This document shows, piece after piece, positions 23,951 to 34,492 of a stretch of 64,000 nt of DNA. The translations under genes were made by a program, and so were the position numbers. Position 1 is the first letter of the stretch. Every line of letters begins with the position of its first letter. Under the pieces are notes generated by a model. It was not told the origin of the DNA. It ran no database searches and saw only the letters and a list, made by a program, of their open reading frames with translations. Origin of the DNA: Earliella scabrosa (lineage: Eukaryota > Basidiomycota > Agaricomycetes > Polyporales > Polyporaceae); the NCBI GenBank assembly GCA_022605405.1, contig JABYQQ010000001.1, positions 5,084,001-5,148,000 of the forward strand, given 5' to 3'.

Positions 23951-24540
23951 CATTAGCCTCGGCCCTAGGTCCTCTATGATAGTGGCATGATCTCGAACAC
24001 TCGAGAACGATCCGCCCCATCGGCTATGGGTGTGCACTCGTCGACTTGCTGCGTTGACGTCTTTCATTCAGCTCACAGCCACCTGTACCCCAATCACTAC
24101 TGCATTACATGACGTCAATGTGTTCCTCCCATTCTACCTCAAAGTTCAGCATTGCGATCACATTTTAACCTGTCCATATGCCCGTTAATCATAGCACAAA
24201 CGTTGGCTTTCAAGTTGTCATCTTTATGCAGCGATTCAATACCGTGAAATGTGACGGTCGGTACTCGGACCACATCGTAAGCATAGCGTGATTGCCCCTC
24301 CATCCTAACTTGTCCATGAGTTGGGGCCGTATTGGCCCGGTCACATGTCGCAGCTAACCACGCAGGCGGCCAATGCGCGCACGTAGGCGGCTCGCGCATT
24401 TCTATCTAACACCAACTTCATCACCTCTCGAGCACGTCACCCAGTGACGCGCATTTGGTTCCCCTCTCCTCCCTTTCTATCCACCCAGTGCTAAGCCAGA
24501 GCACACTGCCTGCCAGGCCCATACTCCGGCCGGCATCATC
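23951..24540. other. No gene recognised
   Basis: Spacer between two repeat clusters. No supported coding sequence. Confidence 0.45.
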
Positions 24541-25185
24541 TATCTCGTCGACTTCCATCACTGCGCTGTAGTATAGTAAGTACTCCATCCCTTAAGTACT
24601 CCATCCCTCCCCTCCAGTCGAGACCTGAACAGACACCGCACGCTAGCTACCCCCGTCCCAATGGCTCCAGCCCTCGTCATCGATATAATTCCCCCCTCGA
24701 TCGCCCAAATGACGATGGAGGCGAGAAGCCGTAGGTAACACTGGGGACACCTTCAACGCATCTGCACGCTCACCTTTGAAACGGCCTCACCTAGTACATG
24801 CAGTACGGTCCCGGCGATCCTCTCTTTCTATTGTCGATCTTGATAACTGCGTTGTAGTATAGTGAGTACTCCACCATGCCGAGTCCATGCCACACAAAAC
24901 TCGACTTACCGTCAGTCCCGTCGTGGTCACGGTGTACACGTTGACTCAGCACAACATTCACCACACGCTAGCTAACCCTATCTCAGTCGCTCAAGGACTC
25001 CTTCATCCGTGTGATCAAATCACCATGGCGGCAAGAATGCGTCGGTAACAGGCACACCCTCAACCCATCTGCACCCTGACCTTTCGACCGACATGACCTA
25101 CTAGCATGCAGTACGGTCCCGACGAACCTCTTCGGTCGCCATAGGGCCTGCCAGTGACCTACTAGTACATACAGTACGGTCACGT
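24541..25185. repeat. Imperfect tandem duplication with recurring quasi-palindromic motif
   Basis: About 290-325 nt of sequence is present twice in direct orientation. Anchors are GTAGTATAG (24568 and 24854), CACGCTAGCTA (about 24639 and 24964), ATGGMGGC (about 24714 and 25025) and CAGTACGGTCCC (24801 and 25109). The end motif occurs a third time at about 25154-25182, reading GTGACCTACTAGTACATACA then GTACGGTCAC, whose ends are inverted copies (GTGACC / GGTCAC). Inside the first copy AAGTACTCCATCCCT is itself repeated. No gene is visible. Confidence 0.65.
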
Positions 25186-26409
25186 CCAACCTCCTCCGGT
25201 CAGCATACCTTCGTGATATCGTGCTAGCATTCTCACCATTTCCATGCCAGTCTGCACGATTTTCTACCCACAGAGTGTCTCCGCTCCATTCCAGCTTGAC
25301 ACCCACCGTGCCGTCGAACCGGCCGCAGTGCTCGATCCGCTGCTGCATTTCTCGCACGGGTATGCATGCACGGTCCACTAGGAGTCGGTCGCCATCCCGC
25401 GCGAACATGCAGATTATATGTATACACGCCAAACTGTCCATCAGGTTCGACCGTAGTCCCCTTTGGGCGCGACAGCACGATCACGTTGCGGAGCGGTAGG
25501 TCACAGGCCACTGCTCGTTTCCGTGCAGTTCACGAAATCGACATAGCGCTCCCGCCATCCCTGCGTCCCTTCGGATCTCGCAACTTGCTCGGATGCCATG
25601 TCAGCGCCCCCAGTGGCAGCAAGCAACTTGCTACAGCCATTCTCTTCGCAGGTTCACGCCCGACCCGCCTGATGTGGCCCTTCCACCAGCCCCGCCGCAA
25701 TACTTCTCGTTAAACCGTCTGCGGACATGGCGCACGGAGTACGAACCTGGTTCCTCGCCGGGGCATGTGCACTCACTGTATTCCATCCGCTCAGGCTGTC
25801 TTCCATCGCAGTCCGTCTCACGTCCAAGTTGTCCACGGTGACCCAACGTCATCTCCGTGCGCCATTTAAATTTATTCCCGTCCTACGTCGTAACCCCTCT
25901 TCCCGAGCCATTTCCGTAGTTGCAACGAGCACGTTGGTCACCCTATATCCCCCATGCGCCCCTCGGACTCCCGGGGCGGTGTCATTGTCGTCCCAGTCAT
26001 GCATCGCGCGCACCTGCCGACAGAGCAACGTTCAGACAGACTGTCAAGTCAGCGGTTGCGAACGCCTACCAGCGGCGGCCATCTCCATGACTTCCTGCCA
26101 TCTGACGAGCCGTCGTCGCTCCTCCTCCATGAGCATCACCTCCTCTTCGAGGCGGCGATGGCGAATCATCCTGCGCATGTGTATAAGACGTAGACAGTGC
26201 ACTTCGAAAGATATGTTGTCGGCGGCAGCACAGCGGAGCACACCATCAAGTACTCACCGACCACGGCGACTTCTTGTTGCGTATCGTTCGGTTCGCTCAT
26301 CGCGCTTAGCAGGGTTTTGCACGTCCACGCTCGCCATACTTATATACTCCGACCCCGGGAGATACAATCATCATTCCTAGCTACCCACGAGGCGTCTACA
26401 TGATGGTCA
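25186..26409. other. No gene recognised
   Basis: Short frames only. Some runs have coding-like composition, but none could be joined into a gene. It contains the 3' flank of the H3-tail-mimic gene. Confidence 0.4.
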
Positions 26410-28274
26410 TCAACCCGTGACAACTCTCGCTAACCAATGCCCCACCTCGCCATTCCGCACCACCTTCATCTCAGGTGCCTTATCATAGGTACACACTTTC
26501 GCGCACGAGGCATTCAAGCAAGTGGTTGTGATGCTTCCCTGTTGCGTTTGCTTGCAGCGCAGGGAAGCGAGCGAACCGCATCCAGGGCACTGCAAAGGAA
26601 GCTGGTACCCCCAAGGGCGGAGTGAACCATGCCTTTGTGTAAGTCGTCTGGTCACCGCCCCGACCGGCACGAGTCATGATGAACACCGGCGTGTGACGCG
26701 CCATGTACAGCGCGCTAGTGAGCATGTCGGCGATGTGACTCTGGTCCAGAATGACCCCCTCGATGTATACCTTGTGGATATACGCAACGAAGAAGGGACT
26801 GGCCAGGACTGCTTGGACTGCGGACGCCCCAAACGCAATCAGAGTGCGTACCTTCATCCTGGCCCCGCGCAAGATGTGTCAGTTCGTACGCATGCGTTTC
26901 GTCATGAAGCACCCACGTACCGCATGCAGCACCCCATGAAAGCGTCGAACTTCCCGGGCGTGTTCAGCAGCCCACCGCAGCACAGCAGGGCGACAGTGAC
27001 ATCGTGTTGTTGCCCTGCGGACTTTAGTTTCGCCGGGATGATATCGTCCCACCACTGGATGGCATCAGTCTCGATCTCGAACCCGCACAGCAATAGTTAC
27101 GTGCCTGATTCACGTCGCAGGAAGACACCTGGTGCGCGTAGAAGAGGTCGCCGGACCCTGCCTCGCTGTGCGTGTAGATGAAGACCAGAATTCGCGCTCT
27201 CTCAAACCTATCGGGTGTCAGACGCATGCCGCGCGTATGCGGCAACGCTCACCTGTCAACCACGGCCAGAGCACGATCAAGAGCGGTCTTAAACTCTTGG
27301 GATTCCTCAACGGATGTGATGTTGTAAGGCGCATCCACGTAGACGAGATCGCCGGCCTTCTTTCCGACGAAGTACCCCTCCAGGGTCGTGTGCACCACCG
27401 GCGCCGGTGTGCCAGCTGCATTGAGAGAGCTGAGGCGAATGTGCACTACGACTACGGGCGCGGTGTTCACTCGAGCTTGATTGGGACGGAATGCATCCCC
27501 CTCGATGGTGATGCCGTTGGGAAAGTAGGGAACGCGTTGACCCGATACGTCATGGTATAGGCCCTGCGGTGCTAAAGTTGGTCTTGGACCCACGATATCT
27601 GGACTTGCTCACCTCATAAGGGCGTACCCTACCACCACGGCGGTCATCCACAATATGGCACGCGGGGCAGAGGAATTCTACGCCTGCCAGGGTTTCCGCG
27701 GGCAGGGTGTGAACGACGGGGAGATGCTCATAGCAGACCATGCGCGGGCATCGATCACAGGCCAACGTCTCTCCGCCGTTCTGACACATGTAGCAGAACT
27801 GGCAATAGGTCAGGATACGCCATTGAGTGGGTATATTCAAGTACCTCGTCATTGCGGTCTGAAGAGCGTGGGCTGCTGTCCCACAAGTCCACCACGGAGA
27901 CACCCATCTCCTTAGCGTCCTTCGTCTTCCGCTTGCGCGCTTGTCCATTGCGCACTGGTCGCCGCGCTGGTCGATGATGCTGGCAGGCAAGCTCCGTGGG
28001 GCAGAAGGCTGAGTGGAAACGTACCTGGGGTGCCCAATATATCGCTCTTCGCCGAACTCTGACGTGAACTCTTGACACGCCTCCCAGCACCACCAGCTGC
28101 AAGCGGCTCTTCATCTGAGCTGTCCAGGTTGGGGCCACTCTTGCGGGACTCTACATACGAGCATGGAGCAATTAGCCCCTCAACACCATCAAGAACGCGG
28201 TTACACGTACGCAACGAGGCCCGAGGTGCCGCCTCTCCCGTGGATTGGCGCGCTGTTTGCTTGGTGCGAGCCAT
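26410..28274 (-). CDS. Histone H3-tail mimic with PHD-like zinc finger (unknown family)
   Basis: The start at 28274 encodes M-ARTKQTARQSTGEAAPR, which matches the histone H3 N-terminus through R17 except that K9 is Q, G13 is E and K14 is A. K18 is also lost (A). Eight exons with GT-AG introns give consistent phase: 28274-28211, 28150-28025, 27966-27845, 27798-27613, 27563-27253, 27207-27129, 27075-26921 and 26858 onward. After a basic, acidic linker, exon 4 encodes a PHD-like finger: FCYMCQNGGETLACDRCPRM, then VCYEHLP, then LCPACH. The fifth and sixth ligands are in the order Cys-His rather than His-Cys. A long unknown region follows (VPYFPNGITIEGDAF, FIYTHSEAGSGDLFYAHQ, AIQWWDDIIPAKLKSAGQ). 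A final stretch LRPWGYQLPLQCPGCGSLAS with further cysteines lies in a shifted frame, which suggests a one-base frameshift near 26620. The gene lies about 2.3 kb from the KDZ transposase. Confidence 0.72.
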
Positions 28275-30598
28275 GTCGACGATAGACGGGGGAAGTGGAC
28301 ACGTCGATCACGAAACCAACGGCGAAGAGGAGGGCATGAGAGGCCATTGTGGACACGCATAAGAGGACAAGAACTGCAGGCGCCGGCAGCGCGCACAGCG
28401 CATCAAGACAGTCGAGTTCGGCCTTCCATCTTGGGCATAGACGGGCACCGACAGACCTTTCCAATCACCGGGCCGAGATGATGCGGATGGCACTGCCACT
28501 TTGTTATCTCAGCACTTTCCTTGGGCTCAGCCAGGCTCACCCACGTCGTTCACCCCTTCCAGTGCTCACAGTGTACCTACCGACCCGCTTGCAGCTTTCC
28601 TCCGTCGACGCACAAACCCAGTCCACGGCCCTCTGGGCGGACGTCAAGGCTGCACAGGACGAAGGTCACGAACAGTTTCACCGCCCTCCTCCCTTGCGCG
28701 ACTTGCACTTCGACGACGCAGGTGCGATCCTTGACGAGCCTGCGCTTCGCCACATCTCCTTGTCCGCCTTCCGCGAACTCGCAAGGGGGCCATACAGGTC
28801 TCGCAGCTCATCGCCCCGTGCCGCTCTGGTCACTACGACCTTCTAACTCGCCGCGAACGCGACGTCCTTCGCGCTTGGCGCGGGTGCCCCAAGCACCTCA
28901 AACAACGCACCCTCCCGCCCCCTACTCCCAGCAGCGTTTCGCACAACACGATGCAAACCAAAGACGATGGGCTATAGTACGGCAAGGGCGCCAGCCCTTG
29001 GTCCTTCGCATGCTCGCATGCTACACGCAACAGCTCCCCCATACGTGCTCACTACATTTGGCCTTCGCTCATCAAGTAGTGCCGGATATCACCGTGGTCC
29101 CCCTGGGCTTCACGCTCATTATGGCGGGACGAGCTGACACCGCTGTCAAGGTATGCACGATGTCCCTTCGACGCGTAGGGCGCAACGCTCTTACACCCAT
29201 CGCCCCAACCCCCTTCCTGCATACAGCCTTCGCCATCCCTTGCCAGCTTCCCCCTGCCTCACCATCTGCATCGCGACCTTTGCCCTCGCTCGCCTGAACC
29301 TCACTTCTCAGTTCATCCAGGCCCTTCTCGTCCAGTGGTGCCTACAAGAGGGTTGATCTCCGGGCGCGGCCGTCAAGGTATGCACGATGTCCATTCGACG
29401 CGTAGTGCGCACCGCTCTTATGCGCATCGCGAACCTCTTTTCACCGTGCAGGTTTCGCGATGACTGGCGAGCTTGCGATGGTGCTCTCCGCATCACCACG
29501 TACGTCGTCACCTCTCGTCTGGCTCGCCTGAACCTCGCCGCTGACTTCATCGCCCGCGCGCGATGCCAACGCCGCCTCCTCAAGTCTCAAGTGGTGCATG
29601 GAAGACCTATGTTCTCTTCTCGTTCACTCTCCACGCGGCAGCGCCGACAGCCTTCCAAATCCAGAATACATAGACGTAGAGAATAGTCGTTCGAATGCAT
29701 ACCACGATTGTCATCCCTTCTGCATTGCACAACCTGTCACCGACCTCAGCAATCTCGCTTGTTTTTGGCAGGTCGTTGGTGCAGTGAATGTATCAAAGTG
29801 TCGACTCAAATCGCAAGAGAGTATTCCGTCCTTCCTATGCTTATGCGCGCGCTATCTCGTGGTCAATCCCGCAGCGACCACTGGGTCAACGTGTCACGCA
29901 GACCTCGATACTGGGCGGTTCGGACCACGGCGCCAGCGCGCGAACTGTGATGTCCCACCTCACGATTGTCAGCCTGTGAGGCTCCCACTGGCACGCCACG
30001 CGTAGGTAACCCGAGCATCGTAGGTCCCTTCCCATATGTTCATGAGGCTCCTCATCTTTCACAAGTGCCCCTAGTATTCCATAGCTACGCTCGGCTCGTG
30101 ACATGCCCGCAATCACTTAGGTACTCGTTTGCTGTGCGCTCTCGTGATCATGGCTCGCCTGCGGCCTCCGATGACCTGCGAGCTCCCTCGCCCAGTCCCA
30201 CTCCCTGCGCTTCGTATCAGCCCCATGCCTGTCGCGTTGCTGCCGGCTCGCCGAGGCACTCACCTGGTATATGTCCGGTGGAAAGATATGGCGGGCTCCT
30301 TCGAACAGTCGTTTCCAGCGATGTGCTTGTCTAGAACAGCTCTAAATCAGTATCACGCACGCAGACTGCGTCGCAACCGTCCTTGCCTCGAAGCGAACAC
30401 CGCCGCCCCCCACCTGCCCTCCTCCTGGTGCGCCGTCGCTCTCGATTGCCAGAGTTGCGCGTTACTGGTGAAGAACAGGAGTGTCCGAAACATCTCCTCC
30501 CGCTTGAGCAAGGTCTCTTCCTCCCATCGCGTCGCAGCCGCGCTGCATCTAAACCAGTGGGCGCGCGAATCTAGAGGTGAAATTGATGACTATTAGAG
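28275..30598 (+). other. Uncertain coding segments between the H3-mimic gene and the transposase
   Basis: Several plus-strand frames look partly coding but were not joined into a model. One runs to about 28846 (ALWADVKAAQDEGHEQFHRP, DEPALRHISLSAFRELARGP). Another spans 28521-29297 with CSQCTYRPAC-like cysteines. A third (about 30129-30596) includes GTHLVYVRWKDMAGSFEQSF. A duplicated segment lies inside. The position,divergent from the H3-mimic gene, resembles that of the 772-residue gene beside the transposase. Confidence 0.3.
29147..29600. repeat. Tandem duplication of about 222-232 bp
   Basis: CAAGGTATGCACGATGTCC is found at about 29149 and 29373 and is followed in both copies by similar sequence (TTCGACGCGTAG, then CGCTCTTA). 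Further along, CTCGCCTGAACCTC recurs at about 29290 and 29522. The copies have diverged, with many substitutions. Confidence 0.7.
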
Positions 30599-33500
30599 TC
30601 ATCGGCAGGTGAAGTGCCACGTACGTTTGACCATGAAACCCTTGGCACCCGTATCCAGATCCTTGCTCAGAATAGACAGGTCGGCCCACAACCAGCTGCG
30701 CTGGGCCCGACTCTCTCCAATCTTGCGCTTCTCTGACATGGCCTTGCAGTCGTCCTCCTTGAGCTCCCGGAACCTCTCGTCGTCTGCGGCCATTCCAAGC
30801 ACGAGCAGGATGTCACGAAGTCGCCCGTACTCGTCTCTGGCTTTGTTGACCGCCTTCTGGTAGGCTTCGTCTAGCTCACGCACTCGCTTTCCATGTGCCT
30901 GACCCGCCCCCTGCTCTTCAAGCTGTTGTATGCTGTGTCGTGCCATGATTTGCAGTCGCAGGTCGTCCAGGGTGTCGTGCGCTTGCCCTTCGCGGAGCCT
31001 GCGTTCTATCAGGATTAGTGGGCTCATGGCATGGTGCCGGCGAATGAGACTGTGATATAAGGATGGTAAATATATGTCAACCTCGTGCATCTCACGCACA
31101 AGCGCGACGAGCATCGTGTCTCTCAGCACCGGCCGCTTCGGATCAGGGCGAGTGGCAATCCCGCATAGCGCATCGTCCGCGGAATCTCTCCAGGGCAGGC
31201 AGTCGGGCACCTTTGGTCGTGCTGGCGGAGGGTTTTCGCTCGTCACGGTATTCGTGTCGCAGGATGTGGACGTGGGTTCGTCCACACTGGGCGCCTGGGG
31301 GACTTGAGCAGACCGATCAGTTGGCGACTCCCCTAGCTCCCGAGTCCTAGGGCTGGAAACGGGTGCAGAGCAGCCGGCCGACTGCCGGCGAGCGCGTAGA
31401 CGGTCCATTGGCACATGCATCACAGAACCCTCCTCAGAACTGCATTCATGACGACATGCTCAGGCACTCACGTTCGCTGCATTTGTTTGGGTTCTCGCGT
31501 CGGACCCGCAGACGCTGTAATATGCCTGCGTCACAATCGGGTTGACATAGCGACTGTAGATGTCATGGCACAGGTCAGCTTTGGTCACGAAGGCCGACAC
31601 CCGTGCAGACATCGCAGAGCACTGTCGGGCCTTGGTCGGGTCTGTGCTGTAAATCTTGTCCAACAGCTCAGAGCTACCGTGACTGGATGAGTATGTCGAT
31701 GCCTTACAGAGTGCAGTCACTCACCGCTCGCGCTCGAGGTCGATCATGCCCTCAATGGCGCTCACCAGCTGCATTGTGAGGCCTTCCATCGCCACACCGT
31801 CAGTCCCCTTCAGGGCTTCACTAGTCGCCAACTTCGAGATCACTGAGGACTTGGCATGAGCTTCTGTGGGATATAGGTATACATGGGTATGATGGTGTAC
31901 TCACGCCCATCCTTCGGTGCCACATAAGGATTGTCGAGCGTCTTATGTGTCTTGATGTCCACGACCTTCGCCAACCACGCGGCCTCCTCGGTGCGCCACT
32001 GGGTAAGCACCGCCAGTGGGATTCCTTCGGCTACACTGCTAAGGTAATCGGTTGCTATCTTCCACTGCTTCACGGCCTCTTCGTGTTTCATCACCAATGT
32101 TTGCGCTACGATGACAGGGTGAGCCAAACAATTCGTCACGAGGGGAACAAAACATTCGCCTTACCTATCGCGTGCACATTGCGTACATTGAGGTCCGAAA
32201 CCAGGTCGTTGAGAAAATCGTGGCGAGCACCCGAGCCCATCTCTCTAGCACGTAAAGCCGCGCGGTTGGTCTGATTCCATTTGCGTTCGATCGTCTCACC
32301 ATCGTACTTGCCGCTTCCCGGCAGACAGTTCGGCGACTGGAATGATTGACACTCTTCCTTGTGGGCATACTGATGGAATGCGGGCACTGCCCCTTGAATT
32401 TGCGGAAGGTCCACGGTGTCGATAGAGGTCAGGGTCGGCACATGAGTCTCCATTTTTTTCATGCGCAACGGAAACCGGACCATGTACTGGCAATTGACGT
32501 CGTAATACTGTTTGAACAGTCTGAGTTTGACGTAGGGCTGGGTGCCAGATACGACCGCAAAATCGACAATGTATGCCCTGGGTCGCGCAGGTCATCTATG
32601 GGGTCCGACTTCGCAATGTCGAGAGAGGTTGACTCACTTTTCGTTGCTCACGAGGTCGATGATAGACTGGGGAAGCAGAAGTTCGTGGCGACAGGAGAGT
32701 GCCAGGATGCCGCTGACAGGATGGGTATATCCTCCGGGCCCAATTGCCCCGAATTTATTACACGTCGACTCCTGCGCGCAGCAGCCGATCATCCAGTCAA
32801 CATACATTGCCCCCGTCGCGCGAGGCACTCACCTCTGGAGCCACTTCTCCCATAGCCGTGATGTACTTGTGAAAGTCTACCTCATGAGCAAAGTACGCGG
32901 CTCCCATAGTGAAAGCAAAATCGTTCGGGTCCATGCGCTTCTTGCGTTGATGCTGGTGGTAGTTTCCGTCTATCGCATAGAATAAAGCGTCAAGATATCT
33001 GCGCGCGAGTTCAGTGAGTGCAATGAATATTATGACCACCACGTACGCATATCGGGATTGTCGGGTTTCCCAACCACGTCTCATGTTCAGGCCAGGTTGG
33101 GGACATGCGGGACAAAGCACAGCGAGGCTCCGTCCAGGCATATGGCGCATCGGCGACTGTCCGCCTCGCTTGCAGGCTCGAAGGAACGAGTATTCTCGCA
33201 TAGACGCCATGAATTCTCGGTAGCGATCCTGAATGGTTCTCGCAATCAGCCACGCTTCATTTTGTAGGGTGATGGTCGTACCGGCACTTCTGCTGAAGAC
33301 ACATTGTCCGTGGACCGCATCAAGTAGGTGTGGAAGTCCTGGGCGGTCACGTTGGCTTGCAACGACAGCAGATGGAAGTCCTTCATCATGTTGAGGTTGA
33401 ACGCGGTCCGAGGTGTAGACCAGCTGGCAGGATAGAGCCCGAGGCGAAGCAGTTGCATCGGTTCCGGAGTGACTAGGGTTGCCCAGCGATCGGGGGGGTG

Positions 33501-34492
33501 CGCGCGCGATATCGACTCGGCGGAGACATGTGAAGGGACGCGCGACGTAAATGATGGCCGCTCGCTCACAATGGGTAGGGTACATTCGCAGAAGCTCACG
33601 GGAATCTTCACTATCCCGTGCTCATGCAGAATGACCATATTCCTGGGAGCGCGCGACACGCGAGGGCAGCGCTTGCCTCCGTGACCAGTGTACAAGCGCA
33701 GACCCACGCTCGACGCATCGACCTTGCACCAGTAGCCTCGCTCCGACTCCCAGCGAAGCAGTCGATGAAACGGGACCAGGGCATGTACCCTAAGCAGGCA
33801 TGGTTGGCAGAAGTGCGGTATCCCATAGCAGTCGGTGCACCGATATCGACCGCCCTCCTTGCCCGCCGATGCCTGGGTCGCCTTCAACTTGACATCGCAG
33901 AACACACAGACATCCCCCTCCATAGGGGGTCTCTCGTGGTCCAGAAGCTCCTCGAGGGCCGCGCGCGCATGATTCTGCAAGAAGTTGGCATTGCGGACTG
34001 AGGGAGGCTGTGCGCAGGTGTCATTCGTCACCGCATAGTATCTAATATATACCCACGACGTACGATGGTGTTATTGACCTTCTCTTTCGTCGCAGTCTCC
34101 TTGGACATGCTGTCGGTGGGCACGTCTTGCGACACATCATGCGCCATGGTTGGATTCTCCGGGTGGCAAGCAGCAGTCGCCACGCCTTGAGCTTCCGTCC
34201 CGTGTGAGTTCGAGTTCGCCGGCGCTGCGTCCCCGTACCTATCACCGGGCCCCATCGCGCTATGCTGAGTGTCGGGTATCGCAGGATCCGCAAGTGGCGA
34301 CCTTTCCTGAACGGCAGGAAGCCGGGCGTGGAACACCGATGGCGGCGCTGGCCGTGGTCTCGCGGTCTGCATAGGCGGCAACCGAGGACGCTTGCGGGCG
34401 TCGATGACCATGCTGCTACCGAGGACATCTTGCAAGCAGAAATTGCCAGGTGTTTGAGCCTTGCGCTTCTTCGAGGAAGGGCCTGCTCTCAT
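30599..34492 (-). CDS. KDZ (Kyakuja-Dileera-Zisupton) family transposase with CxC2 cysteine cluster
   Basis: Transposase of the KDZ class, RNase H-fold DNA transposases abundant in basidiomycetes. The start at 34492 gives MRAGPSSKKRKAQTPG, a basic and disordered leader. The CxC2 cluster follows in 33974-33282: VCVFCDVK, YRCTDCYGIPHFCQPC, PFHRLLRW, then the family marker LGLYPASWSTPRTAFNLNMM. Core blocks are LCPACPQPGLNM, LFYAIDGNYHQHQRKK, ESTCNKF, YDVNCQYMVRFPLRM, AFHQYAHKEECQ and YDGETIERKWNQTNRAA. The C-terminal coiled coil ends with the family motif GESRAQRSWLWADL. Exons include 34492-34079, 33974-33282, 33228-33047, 32998-32833, 32771-32638 and 32577 onward, all joining in phase. I saw no frameshift or nonsense change, so the gene may be intact. 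Terminal repeats were not identified. Confidence 0.9.

Noticed and set aside
28521..29297. 258-residue plus-strand frame as a single gene
   Set aside because: It crosses a tandem duplication, is Ser/Pro/Arg-biased and has no conserved block. Kept only as an uncertain segment.
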